Shown here: positions 17,401 to 25,086 of the stretch, in pieces
How the letters are laid out: the number at the start of each line of letters is the position of its first letter
Position numbering within the stretch: position 1 is the first letter of the stretch
Assembly: GCA_016715885.1 (NCBI GenBank)
Contig: JADJXL010000015.1
Span: 868,001 to 932,000, forward strand
Length of the DNA: 64,000 bases
Reading direction: 5' to 3'
Source of the DNA: Polyangiaceae bacterium
GTDB lineage: Bacteria; Myxococcota_A; Polyangia; Polyangiales; Polyangiaceae
The notes under the pieces: generated by a model
Told to the model about the DNA's origin: nothing
Database searches by the model: none
The model's input: the letters and a program-made list of their open reading frames with translations, nothing else
Made by a program: the position numbers and the translations under genes

Positions 17401-17756
17401 ATGCGGCAACAATCGTTGAATTTCGCCGTGTAAATTCCCGGCGCGGGATAGGTGTGCGTCGCCGTGTAACGAACGACCTTGTACTCCTCGCCAGCCGTGT
17501 CGAAGCCAGCTCCAATGATCACGCCTTGCACGGAGCCGTTGCTCCCTCCGTCGCCGAATTGGAGCACCGTGGTGCCGACGAACGCAGCACGCCATGCCGT
17601 GACGACTTCGAAGCGCGCGGTCAGCGGAGCCGAAACCGGATCGGGAATCGTGTACCTGATGTTGCCGTAACGAAAATGCGTCGCCTCGGCGCGTGACGTG
17701 AAAACGACCACGAACACGGCAGCAAGAAACGCAAGGAAGGCCTTGAACTTCGACAT
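14499..17756 (-). CDS. Secreted MopE/TSP3-repeat protein with MYXO-CTERM anchor
   Basis: About 1,085 residues from ATG 17756 with a GGAGG site. A signal peptide (about 1-26) and an N-terminal beta-rich PKD-like region (to about 380) are followed by Cys-rich metal-binding repeats of the form CNGIDDDCNGTLDD (about 410-600, MopE type). Next come many Asp-rich thrombospondin-3-like calcium repeats (DSDGDG, DADSDDDG, about 610-970). The last 35 residues are a MYXO-CTERM sorting tail: CACR, then a hydrophobic helix, then an Arg-rich end. Such tails are processed by a myxosortase and leave the protein on the cell surface. Calcium-dependent adhesion is a guess. A 671-codon ORF on the other strand is an artefact of the repeats. 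Confidence 0.88.
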   Translation of the reverse strand: MSKFKAFLAFLAAVFVVVFTSRAEATHFRYGNIRYTIPDPVSAPLTARFEVVTAWRAAFVGTTVLQFGDGGSNGSVQGVIIGAGFDTAGEEYKVVRYTATHTYPAPGIYTAKFNDCCRISTLENGSDQSFEVTAKVDMTPGNTGNPVSVVPAIVQMQTGGVRTIQIPAVDPDGTPISCRFATPAETGSTSTAMPPGIVGSNVVPTLAVSANPPGCTLTWNTTTALSNQKYTIQVWLESTNASNGNVSASVLDFIVEMVQSPPPTCTGSASFTVDMGQTLNTSFVGTNVGGGNLKMTSIGSIGLLNPPSGATQASPFMTNFTWTPSLGEDGTGILAVLYTNSLNISGFCTLTVTVPDCPQFNQPCSAGIGACEKPGKLQCVGPNIECTAVAGMPMPEVCNGIDDDCNGTLDDNNPESGMTCSTGLPSICGTGLTTCNAGVLDCVPDIAPGSVTETCNSVDDDCNGTTDDGYNIGGQCFVGIGGCSEEGTYVCDGMGGATCSAVPDGPEQEKCDGADNDCDGVIDNGLGLGIICTSGLGECVASGMTACDGMGGVACSAVPGTPVFEICGDSKDNDCDGTVDNGCGDSDGDGLWDGLEEQIGSNPNDADSDDDGALDGEEVAYDTDSDGDGVINVLDTDSDNDGLFDGTEMGKSCGHPATQAQLGHCRPDADAGQTTTDPTDRDTDVDGVGDGSEDPNLNGKVDADEANPNEPGDANATKDFDGDGLSDGLEAFLKSNEKDADSDDDGHLDGEEHNPSDDTDGDGTLNVLDIDSDGDALFDGTEAGKACQHPSTNPAAGRCKKDDDLGATKTSTLLWDTDRGGVSDGSEDANLDGTVDANELDPNDGSDDSNVVDEDADGLSNDVETTLGTSPTDSDSDDDGLLDGEEPDPSADYDGDGGKNALDADSDNDGLYDGTEAGSACNDPGTDTAAMKCIPDADNGQTKTLVLNADTDGGSKLDGDEDTNRNGIVDGSETDPLFAGDDIAMPECTSDEACGNATSGRVCVNEKCVDGCRGAGGNGCPTGQECTLTTDTVGVCEAIPPPPPPPPVEPESCACRTVSSGSSSPLGFGLGLAAAALLAARRRRR

Positions 17757-17968
17757 CGGTCCTCCAAAGGACGAAGAGGAGGTGGGAGAGCCTTTCGAGC
17801 GACGGATCGGCCAACGTTCGAGCGCGATCCGTCGCGCGAGGATCGGACGAGCCGACCCTTGCATGGATTAGGCCCGATGGTTGCCCTTCCACGTGCGCGA
17901 TGCAAGCGTGCCTTGAGCACCCGCGCGTGCGGCAAACCGGATGGAGGCATCGAACCGACGCTCGTGGG

Positions 17969-18727
17969 TCAGCCGCCAAGATACGCGGCACGAACCTCTT
18001 CGTTGGCCGCGAGATCTTTCGATGCACCACTCATCGCGATCTCGCCCGTTCGCAGCACGTACGCCCTCGTTGTGTACTCGAGCGCAAGACGCGTGTTTTG
18101 TTCGACCAGCAAGATGGTCGTACCTGCTTGGGCAATTCGCGCAATTGCCGCGAAAATGTCGGCAACGAGACGCGGAGCGATGCCGAGCGATGGTTCGTCG
18201 AGAAGCAACATCGCCGGCCGCGCCATGAGCGCTCGACCAATGGCCAACATCTGCTGCTCGCCGCCGGACAACGTCCCGCCCTCTTGCTGCATGCGCTCGC
18301 CCAGACGCGGAAACAGCTTCACCACGTCCTCGATCGTCTCGTCCATCGCTTCGCGCTTCTTGTGATTCCATGCGCCAAGCTCGAGGTTTTCCTTGACCGT
18401 CAAGTTCGGAAAAATCGCTCGCCCTTCCGGCACGAGCGAGATGCCGCGACCAACGACTTCTTCCGCAGGTACGGACCCGAGGTCCTTGCCGTCGTAACTG
18501 ACTTTGCCTTTAGCGATGGGCAAGAGCCTCACGATCGTCTTCAGCGTCGTCGTCTTGCCAGCTCCATTGGCGCCGATCATCGCCACGATTTCACCGCGAC
18601 GAACCTCGAGGCTGATCCCCTTCAGCGCTTTGATGCCACCATACGAAACGGCCAGATCCTTCACGACGAGCAGCGGCGATCCGCTCGCCGTCGTCGGAAG
18701 TGCACGCGTCGGATGCGCAGTTCTCAC
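17969..18727 (-). CDS. livF: Branched-chain amino acid ABC transporter, ATP-binding protein LivF
   Basis: A 252-residue ABC ATPase. Walker A GANGAGKT is at 52-59, the signature LSGGEQQ is at about 150, and Walker B LLLDEPSLGIAP is LivF-specific. It couples ATP hydrolysis to import of branched-chain or other hydrophobic amino acids through LivH/LivM. It is last in the livM-livG-livF operon on the minus strand, and its start overlaps the livG stop by 4 bp. The first 15 residues are an unusual low-complexity extension, so the true start may be internal. livH and a binding protein are not in the window. Confidence 0.93.
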   Translation of the reverse strand: MRTAHPTRALPTTASGSPLLVVKDLAVSYGGIKALKGISLEVRRGEIVAMIGANGAGKTTTLKTIVRLLPIAKGKVSYDGKDLGSVPAEEVVGRGISLVPEGRAIFPNLTVKENLELGAWNHKKREAMDETIEDVVKLFPRLGERMQQEGGTLSGGEQQMLAIGRALMARPAMLLLDEPSLGIAPRLVADIFAAIARIAQAGTTILLVEQNTRLALEYTTRAYVLRTGEIAMSGASKDLAANEEVRAAYLGG

Positions 18728-19533
18728 GACGCGCCCTCCCTGCGAGAAGCGCTGCTGCGCGCTTCCTCGTCGACGACCTCGCCAAGGTACGCAGCGAGCA
18801 CCTTGGGGTTTTTCCGGACCTCTTCCGGCGTCCCATGCGCAATCGTTTCACCGTGATCGAGCACGTGGATCTCTTCGCACACGCCCATCACGACCTGCAT
18901 GTTGTGCTCGACCAAAATCACCGTCAGATCGAACTTGTCGCGCAGCCACCTGATCTGTTTCTTCAGCCCTTCGGCCTCGCCGTAGTTCATGCCCGCAGCA
19001 GGTTCGTCGAGCAGCAGGATCTTGGGTTCGAGCATCATCGCTCGCGCAATTTCGAGACGACGCTGGTTGCCGTACGAGAGCGACGTGGACGTTTCGTCCA
19101 CCAACTTGTCGAGCTCGAAGATCGACAACAGCTCGATCGCGCGCCGAGTCATTTCTTCTTCGTCGCGGTAAAACGCAGGTGATCTGAGCAGCGCTGACAA
19201 GAGCCCCGACTTGCGCTGGTTCTCACACGCTACGAGCACGTTTTCGAGCACCGTGAGTTGTCCAAAGAGACGGATGTTTTGAAACGTGCGCGCAACGCCG
19301 CGCCGAGCAATCTCTGCGGGACCGAGTGTCGATAGCTCTTCGCCATGAAAACGAATGGAACCCACATCCGGTTTGTAGACACCCGTGACGAGGTTGAAGA
19401 CCGTCGTTTTCCCCGCTCCATTGGGACCAATGAGGCCGAAGATCGAACGGTCCGGAACCGAAAACGAAACGCCACCGACAGCGCGGAGTCCCCCAAACTT
19501 CTTCGTTACGCCCTGGAGATCGAGAGCCTTCAC
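18724..19533 (-). CDS. livG: Branched-chain amino acid ABC transporter, ATP-binding protein LivG
   Basis: A 269-residue ABC ATPase. Walker A GPNGAGKT is at 36-43. The signature region SLSYGNQRRLEIARAM and Walker B LLLDEPAAGMNYGE are typical of LivG, where the signature is SYGxQ. It starts 4 bp inside the end of livM and overlaps livF by 4 bp, so the three genes are translationally coupled. The C-terminal tail (EVVDEEARSSASRREGAS) is longer than usual. Its function follows from the family: it powers hydrophobic amino acid uptake with LivF. Confidence 0.94.
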   Translation of the reverse strand: MKALDLQGVTKKFGGLRAVGGVSFSVPDRSIFGLIGPNGAGKTTVFNLVTGVYKPDVGSIRFHGEELSTLGPAEIARRGVARTFQNIRLFGQLTVLENVLVACENQRKSGLLSALLRSPAFYRDEEEMTRRAIELLSIFELDKLVDETSTSLSYGNQRRLEIARAMMLEPKILLLDEPAAGMNYGEAEGLKKQIRWLRDKFDLTVILVEHNMQVVMGVCEEIHVLDHGETIAHGTPEEVRKNPKVLAAYLGEVVDEEARSSASRREGAS

Positions 19534-20681
19534 TTCTCTGCCTCTTCCGCGGACTTTTTCAGTTCGGGCGGCATGGGTGAAGGGCGCACTGCCTGCTTGC
19601 GCCGCACGAGCTCGCGTTCGCCGAACAAGCCTTCGGGGCGCAGGATCATGAGGCCGATCAGGACCGATGCATAAATGACCATGCGCAGCGCATTGAGATC
19701 CAGCGACGGGTACGTCGCACGAAGCGCTTGCACGCTATCCATGCCCTGAAGCTGCTCGATCATCTTCACGGTGAACGTGACGAAGACCCCACCGAAGATC
19801 GCTCCGGAGACACTTCCCGACCCACCGAGGATCACCATCGTGATCGCATCGAACGAATACGCGAACGTGAACTGATCCGGCTGCACGGTGGGATTGCCGT
19901 CGCGCATCGATGCGAGAAGCCCTCCCGCAATTCCGGCACCCGTCGCTGCGATGACGAACGACGTCACCTTGTAACGCGTCGGGTCGACACCGACGCTCGC
20001 CGTTGCGATCTCGTCTTCGCGGAGCGCTCGAAGCGCTCTTCCCCAGCCTGAAAACTTCAAACGCCACGCGACGATCACGCACAGCACGACTGCGCCGAAG
20101 ATCCAAAACGGACCTGCGTATTGCGGAATTCCGTTCTTGTCTGGACCTGCGTAGCCGTTTTGCCCGCCGAGATAGGCAAGAAATCGAGCGATGGGACCTT
20201 CGACCGTGCCTCCAGTTTGCGCCGTGGCGATGACGAGCCTGAAGATTTCGGCAAACCCGAGCGTGACGATCGCAAGGTAGTCGCCCCGGAGCCGCAAGCT
20301 GGGTAGTCCCACGACAAACCCGAACACAGCAGCGACGCAACCGGCCGCGAGCAGCGCGAGCGGCATCACGATGAACGAGTTCGAGAACAGGATGTCTTCG
20401 GTGCCAAGGGCTTTGTGGACGTGTCCTGCGACGATCGCCGCGGTGTACGCACCGATGCCGACAAACCCGGCGTGCCCGATCGAGAACTGTCCCGCCATGC
20501 CGTTGATGACGTTGAGCGACAACGCGACGATCACGTTGACCATCGCGAAGAGCGCGAGCTGCCGCCATGCAGCGTCGGCAATGAGCCACTCGAACGAAAA
20601 CTCGAGTCCAACCACGGCGCCAACGAGCGCCAATGGAACGAGGATCCGGCGCAGAGCATTTGAAGGGACAACTCGGTTCAT
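19530..20681 (-). CDS. livM: Branched-chain amino acid ABC transporter permease LivM
   Basis: About 383 residues from ATG 20681; the frame extends to 20753. It has roughly ten membrane helices and the LivM hallmark AGQFSIGHAGFVGIGAYTAA, then LRGDYLAIVTLGFAEIFRL and the EAA-type loop WGRALRALREDEIAT. It forms the membrane channel with LivH. It is the first gene of livM-livG-livF, and no livH lies upstream. Either LivH is encoded elsewhere or this LivM pairs with a different permease. The C-terminus (LVRRKQAVRPSPMPPELKK) is a charged tail. Confidence 0.92.
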   Translation of the reverse strand: MNRVVPSNALRRILVPLALVGAVVGLEFSFEWLIADAAWRQLALFAMVNVIVALSLNVINGMAGQFSIGHAGFVGIGAYTAAIVAGHVHKALGTEDILFSNSFIVMPLALLAAGCVAAVFGFVVGLPSLRLRGDYLAIVTLGFAEIFRLVIATAQTGGTVEGPIARFLAYLGGQNGYAGPDKNGIPQYAGPFWIFGAVVLCVIVAWRLKFSGWGRALRALREDEIATASVGVDPTRYKVTSFVIAATGAGIAGGLLASMRDGNPTVQPDQFTFAYSFDAITMVILGGSGSVSGAIFGGVFVTFTVKMIEQLQGMDSVQALRATYPSLDLNALRMVIYASVLIGLMILRPEGLFGERELVRRKQAVRPSPMPPELKKSAEEAEK

Positions 20682-20759
20682 CCGAGCGGAGCCCTCGATC
20701 TTCGAGGGGAGCATGGGCGGGGGAAAGCTCGCGTGTCCTGCCTTTACGGTCAAGCGTGA

Positions 20760-21455
20760 CTACTTGATCACGCGTAGATAGGGCGGAAGCTCGCGCTTGG
20801 GCTTGCGTCCGCTCGTCGATCCCGAAGACCGGCGTGCCGGTTCGGGCGGGGGCGGCGTATCGTCGCCGTCCGACGAACGGGCTGCATTGCCGTCCGACAC
20901 GCGCGCAGCGTTGCCATCGGACGAACGCGGGGCGCTCTCTGCCGGCCCCCGCGCCGCCTTGCCAGGCACGTCCGTTTGCGCGGATATCGGCGGTGCCTCC
21001 TCCGTCTCCTCGACTCGTGACTCGCGATCGCGCGGCGCTGCGCCAACCGCAGACAACTTCGGTCGCGGGCGCCTCGGAGCTGCTCTCTGCGTGTCCTTCG
21101 GCGGAGGGTTCTGCATCTGCGCCACGACTTCCGGCGGAATGTCGTTCGGCCACATCATCCCGCGCCCGTCTTCACCCACGAGCGCGTAGACCGCGCTCCA
21201 AGGCATCCGACACCAAAACGGAGCACGATCGAACGACAAGGTGCACGTGATGCCCTCGTCATCGACCTTCAAGTCGGGGATCGGGACGAACATGTTGAGC
21301 CCGATCTGCAGGACGAGCTGAGGTTTGTCGCGGAACCGCGGCGGAATGAGCACGCCGGGGCGCCGAGGATCGAGGTGCACGAACATGCTGGGTCCCTCCA
21401 GCAGCGCGAGCGCAACCTCCTTTTTCGGCGGGAGCTTGTGGTGACCGTCGGACAT
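20760..21455 (-). CDS. SspB-like ClpXP adaptor protein
   Basis: About 231 residues from ATG 21455 with a GGAG site 8 nt upstream. The N-terminal fold (about 5-110) reads FVHLDPRRPGVLIPPRF, LQIGLNMFVPIPDL and FWCRMPWSAVYAL, characteristic of SspB, which binds ssrA-tagged peptides from stalled ribosomes. A long low-complexity linker with repeated SSDGNAAR-type units follows. The end, RELPPYLRVIK, matches the short C-terminal XB motif that docks on the ClpX zinc-binding domain. It should deliver tagged substrates to ClpXP. The variable linker length is normal for the family. Confidence 0.85.
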   Translation of the reverse strand: MSDGHHKLPPKKEVALALLEGPSMFVHLDPRRPGVLIPPRFRDKPQLVLQIGLNMFVPIPDLKVDDEGITCTLSFDRAPFWCRMPWSAVYALVGEDGRGMMWPNDIPPEVVAQMQNPPPKDTQRAAPRRPRPKLSAVGAAPRDRESRVEETEEAPPISAQTDVPGKAARGPAESAPRSSDGNAARVSDGNAARSSDGDDTPPPPEPARRSSGSTSGRKPKRELPPYLRVIK

Positions 21456-21505
21456 CTTGCTTCTCCGATAACCCGCAAACGTGCAGTGCGCCAAGCATGG
21501 AATGA

Positions 21506-21529
21506 ACCAACCGCCCGAGGGCGGTCGGT
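21506..21529 (-). terminator. Hairpin between SspB-like and CapK-GT4 genes
   Basis: ACCAACCGCCC (21506-21516) and GGGCGGTCGGT (21519-21529) form an inverted repeat with one mismatch, just past the stop of the 21540-24071 gene. There is no clear T-tract on the minus strand, so it is only a possible terminator or mRNA-stabilising hairpin. Confidence 0.4.
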
Positions 21530-21539
21530 CGCTGGTCGC

Positions 21540-24071
21540 TCACGCGGACCGCAAAACTTCGGTGTAGAGCGTATCGTATGCGGCCACCATCTTGCCAAGC
21601 TCGTAACGCGCCACGACGTCGGCGCGACCCCGCGCGCCCATCTGCCGACGATCAGCGCGCATCGCCAGCGCTTCCAGCGCTTCCGCAAACGCTCGTGGCT
21701 CTCCTACCGGCACCAAAAGCCCACTTTCGCCATCCACGACGATCTCCGCGTTGCCCCCAACCCGTGTCGCCACGATGGGCAACCCAGCAGACGCAGCCTC
21801 GAGCAGCGTCAAGCTCGTACCCTCCGTCCGCGATGCCAACGCGAAAACATCGAATGACGGCAAGAGCGACACCACATCGTCCGTGAAGCCCACGAACGTC
21901 ACGGCATCACGTGCTCCAAGCCGCTCGGCCGATTCTTCGAGCTCGCGCCGCAACGCTCCGTCACCCACCAGCGTCAAGTGCGCGCGTGGAACACGCGACC
22001 GCAGGATCGAGAACGCTTCCAGAAGCGTCGCGTGATCCTTTTCGAAAGACAGTCGGGCCACGCATCCAACGTGAAACGCATCGTCCGCGACGCCGAGCGT
22101 TCGACGCGCCAAAGCTCCATCGCCCGGACAAACCTTCGTCGTGTCGACACCATTGCGAATCACGACCAACCGATGAGGTTCGATCCGTTCGACTTCGATC
22201 GCCACCGTTCGCGCGTCCTCACTCACGGCGACGACGCGATCGGAAAACGCAGCCGCAACGCGATTCACCATCACGCGACGGCCATCGTCCGGATGGTTGC
22301 GCCCGTGCTTCGTGTGGATGACGCTCGGACGTAGCAGTCCGCGGTTACGGACGATCGATGCGGCAAACGATCCGTACACGTGCGGGCTCGGATTGTGCGT
22401 GTGTACGAGCGCAATTCGTTGCTCCTCGAACAAGTTGACGAGATCCGACAAGACCTGCACGTCGAAGCCACGCTTGCGAGCAAACACATGCATCGGCACG
22501 CCCAGGCGATCGAGCTCGTTCGCGAGCGCGCCCCGTTCTTCCAGTGCCACGACGATCGGATCGAAGCGCGATCGATCCATCCGCTCGACGAGCTGAAGCA
22601 CCACGCGTTCGAGGCCTCCTGGCTGGAGCGACAACACGATGTGCGCCACGCGCGTTTTTCCGGACGATCTCTTGGGAGCAACGCGAGGACGCACCAGCAC
22701 GTCCGGCGGCACGCTCGCACCAATGTCGATGGGCACGTCGGACTTCGTGACGCGATGCTTGCCGCTGGTCGTCAGCGGAATGTCGTTCACGAGCTCGATG
22801 CGCAAGGCTGCATCGGGCCCCAGCACCGTACGGAGACGCTGGTCGATCTCCGTCGCGGATTCTTTGCGGAATCCGCGGCCGGGCATGATGAGCAACGTCG
22901 TCGTGCGATCTGCCCGTTGGTGCACTTGAAAACGATCGATGGGGTAGTCCTTGAGCAAGTGCGGGAACGCTTCGCCCGCGACGATGCGACCGTTTGTCCC
23001 GACGATCATGTCGAGCGTTCGGCCTTCGACCGATGCAAGCAGCGGGAGTCCTCGACCGCATGGACAAGCGCCCGCTTTCGCCGTCGCGATGTCTTCGTTT
23101 CGGTACCGGAGCAGCGGCATCGAGCGGTTGTGCAGGTCGCTGATGAGCACATCGCCGGGCGTACCGACAGGCGCGGGACGACCGTTGCGGTACAGTTCGA
23201 CAAACACGTTCTCCGCGGTCATGTGGAGGCCGGAATGCCGCTCGCATTCGGCGCCGATCAACATGACTTCACGGCATCCGTAACGATCGAAGACGGGAGC
23301 GCCGAAGCCCTGTTCGATGACGTTTCGTTGATGCTCGAAGAGACGCTCGGCCGCTGTGATGACCCCTCGAAGCGGCGGCAACACGAAACGTTTTTCGACG
23401 GCAGCTCGGGCCAGCACATAGAGCGGCATCGTGTAGCCGATGATCACGCGCGGCTCGTACGACGCGATCTCGCGCAGCATGTCCACGAGTTTGTCCTCGT
23501 GCAGGTGAAAGCTCGAAACGTACTTTTGCCGCCACAAGAATTGCTCGAGCGACCGCTTCATGGCGCGCAGGCCTTGGGGCTCGCCCGGAGGTCGTCCCCA
23601 CACGTGCAATTCCCGATCGCCAATTTCGGCGCCTGCCCAACGGTTTGCGCGGATCGTGGCGGCAATGCGACGCTCGTAGGTCGCGTGATCGTAGAAAAAG
23701 TACATGGACGCGCCGGTAGAACCTCCCGTGGCGCTTCGATGAAGTTTTCCGTGAAAGTTTTCCGCGACGAGCTCGTGGCAATGCGTGCGGATGTCGTTCT
23801 TGGTCACGATAGGCAGCGCCGCGAGATCTTCGGGCGCTTTCACCTGACTCACGCGCACGCCGTATTCGGCGAATCGTTTGCGGTAAAAAGGAACGTGCCG
23901 CTCGGCGTGGCGGAGGGCGTCGAGCATTCGCCGGAAAGACAGTTCGGCCAGAGCTTCTGGCGTGCGCCATTGGGATTGTTCGAGCTCTCCCAAAGCTTGC
24001 AGCGTGGCGCGGCCGCGAAGGCCCGACTCGTAAACCGGATAGAGCACGTTCCGAAAGAGACTCGCGTACAT
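21540..24071 (-). CDS. Fusion of CapK/PaaK-like adenylate-forming enzyme and GT4 glycosyltransferase
   Basis: About 843 residues in one frame, with ATG 24071 giving the usual CapK start MYASLFRNVLYPVYE. The first half (1 to about 450) is an ANL-superfamily CapK/PaaK-like domain with the P-loop TGGSTGASMYFF, DRYGCREVMLIGAECE, and LRYRNEDIATAKAGACPCGRGLP (zinc-type CPCGR). The second half (about 475-843) is a GT4 domain: LQPGGLERVVLQL, then VIRNGVDTTKV, VGCVARLSFEKDHATLLEAF and EGTSLTLLEAASAGLPIVAT, the EX7E motif. CapK enzymes occur in capsule and exopolysaccharide clusters, so a role in making an acylated surface glycan is likely. The fusion is unusual. Confidence 0.85.
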   Translation of the reverse strand: MYASLFRNVLYPVYESGLRGRATLQALGELEQSQWRTPEALAELSFRRMLDALRHAERHVPFYRKRFAEYGVRVSQVKAPEDLAALPIVTKNDIRTHCHELVAENFHGKLHRSATGGSTGASMYFFYDHATYERRIAATIRANRWAGAEIGDRELHVWGRPPGEPQGLRAMKRSLEQFLWRQKYVSSFHLHEDKLVDMLREIASYEPRVIIGYTMPLYVLARAAVEKRFVLPPLRGVITAAERLFEHQRNVIEQGFGAPVFDRYGCREVMLIGAECERHSGLHMTAENVFVELYRNGRPAPVGTPGDVLISDLHNRSMPLLRYRNEDIATAKAGACPCGRGLPLLASVEGRTLDMIVGTNGRIVAGEAFPHLLKDYPIDRFQVHQRADRTTTLLIMPGRGFRKESATEIDQRLRTVLGPDAALRIELVNDIPLTTSGKHRVTKSDVPIDIGASVPPDVLVRPRVAPKRSSGKTRVAHIVLSLQPGGLERVVLQLVERMDRSRFDPIVVALEERGALANELDRLGVPMHVFARKRGFDVQVLSDLVNLFEEQRIALVHTHNPSPHVYGSFAASIVRNRGLLRPSVIHTKHGRNHPDDGRRVMVNRVAAAFSDRVVAVSEDARTVAIEVERIEPHRLVVIRNGVDTTKVCPGDGALARRTLGVADDAFHVGCVARLSFEKDHATLLEAFSILRSRVPRAHLTLVGDGALRRELEESAERLGARDAVTFVGFTDDVVSLLPSFDVFALASRTEGTSLTLLEAASAGLPIVATRVGGNAEIVVDGESGLLVPVGEPRAFAEALEALAMRADRRQMGARGRADVVARYELGKMVAAYDTLYTEVLRSA

Positions 24072-24195
24072 TGCAGAAAGCGTTCCGCGTGGAGCGCGCG
24101 AGTCAAGGAAAGGCACGAATTACGTCGGCAATGGTTTGTCCAAGGCGAATGAATTTGGATGGGGCGTTAGCGTTTCGGCTGGAACGTACGAGGGT

Positions 24196-25086
24196 TCATG
24201 ACTTCGGCGCAGGCCCGAATATCGCCACGAGCACGCCGCTCAGAATCATGCCAGCGCCAATCAATTCCTGAGGCTTCGGGACTTCGTGCATGAATGCGCC
24301 CGCTATCAACAAACCGCCGAGCGTTTCTCCCGGTGAAACAAGCGATACGATAGCCGGCGGAAGCGTACGCGCTGCCGCTTGCACCGACGTGTGCCCTATG
24401 AGCGTCGGAATGAACGCAATGGCGGCAATGGCGACGAATGATCGCCATGGTAATTCCGGCACGTTCGTAAATGCACCGGCATACGGCAAAACCAATAAAA
24501 TGACGAGCGCCGCGATGGCGTAAATCATCGCCCCGGCATGCTGCGGTGGCAATGCATGACGAATGGCTCGAGCTGCGGCCACGTAAAACCCGAACAATGC
24601 GACCGACCCGAGCACGAGCAAATCACCCACGAGCTTGTGTTCACCCGTGCCCGCCGCAAATGCAATGACCGCCGCGCCCATCGTGGCAAGCACGACGCCC
24701 ATTTGCTCGCGCTTCGTCGGCACTTCACGAAAAAAAATGAAAGCCGCAATGACCACGCCGACCGGTTCCAGCGATACCAGCGAAACGGCCGCCGGAAGCG
24801 ACGTCGCATCGAGACCCGCCTGAAACAATGCGAAATGCGCTCCGAGAAGCGCGCCACATACGACGATGCGCAAACGCGTCGCCAGAGGGATGGCTCGCGC
24901 ATGACGAATGACGCCGGCGGCGTCCAGCGCAAACAAGACGATCGATGCGAGCGCCACGCGACCAAATGCAACGAAGAGCGGATGCGCCGGACGCGCATAT
25001 CGTGCAATCGGCGAGCTCACGGCAAATGCCGTACTCGCCAAAGCCACGAACATTATCGCTCGACCACGTCCCGAGGCAAACTCCAT
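24196..25086 (-). CDS. EamA/DMT-superfamily transporter
   Basis: About 296 residues with ten predicted membrane helices in two EamA repeats. The first covers about 10-140 (SSPIARYARPAHPLFVAFGR) and the second about 150-290 (VSLVSPGETLGGLLIAGAFM). Proteins of this family export amino acids or small metabolites. Its ATG (25086) overlaps the stop of the asparaginase gene by one base (TGATG), so the two are translated together. A link to amino acid export after asparagine breakdown is tempting but unproven. An alternative start is TTG 25089. Confidence 0.88.
   Translation of the reverse strand: MEFASGRGRAIMFVALASTAFAVSSPIARYARPAHPLFVAFGRVALASIVLFALDAAGVIRHARAIPLATRLRIVVCGALLGAHFALFQAGLDATSLPAAVSLVSLEPVGVVIAAFIFFREVPTKREQMGVVLATMGAAVIAFAAGTGEHKLVGDLLVLGSVALFGFYVAAARAIRHALPPQHAGAMIYAIAALVILLVLPYAGAFTNVPELPWRSFVAIAAIAFIPTLIGHTSVQAAARTLPPAIVSLVSPGETLGGLLIAGAFMHEVPKPQELIGAGMILSGVLVAIFGPAPKS

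Noticed and set aside
22380..24152. 590-codon plus-strand ORF opposite the CapK-GT4 gene
   Set aside because: No motifs; the minus strand carries ANL and GT4 motifs throughout.
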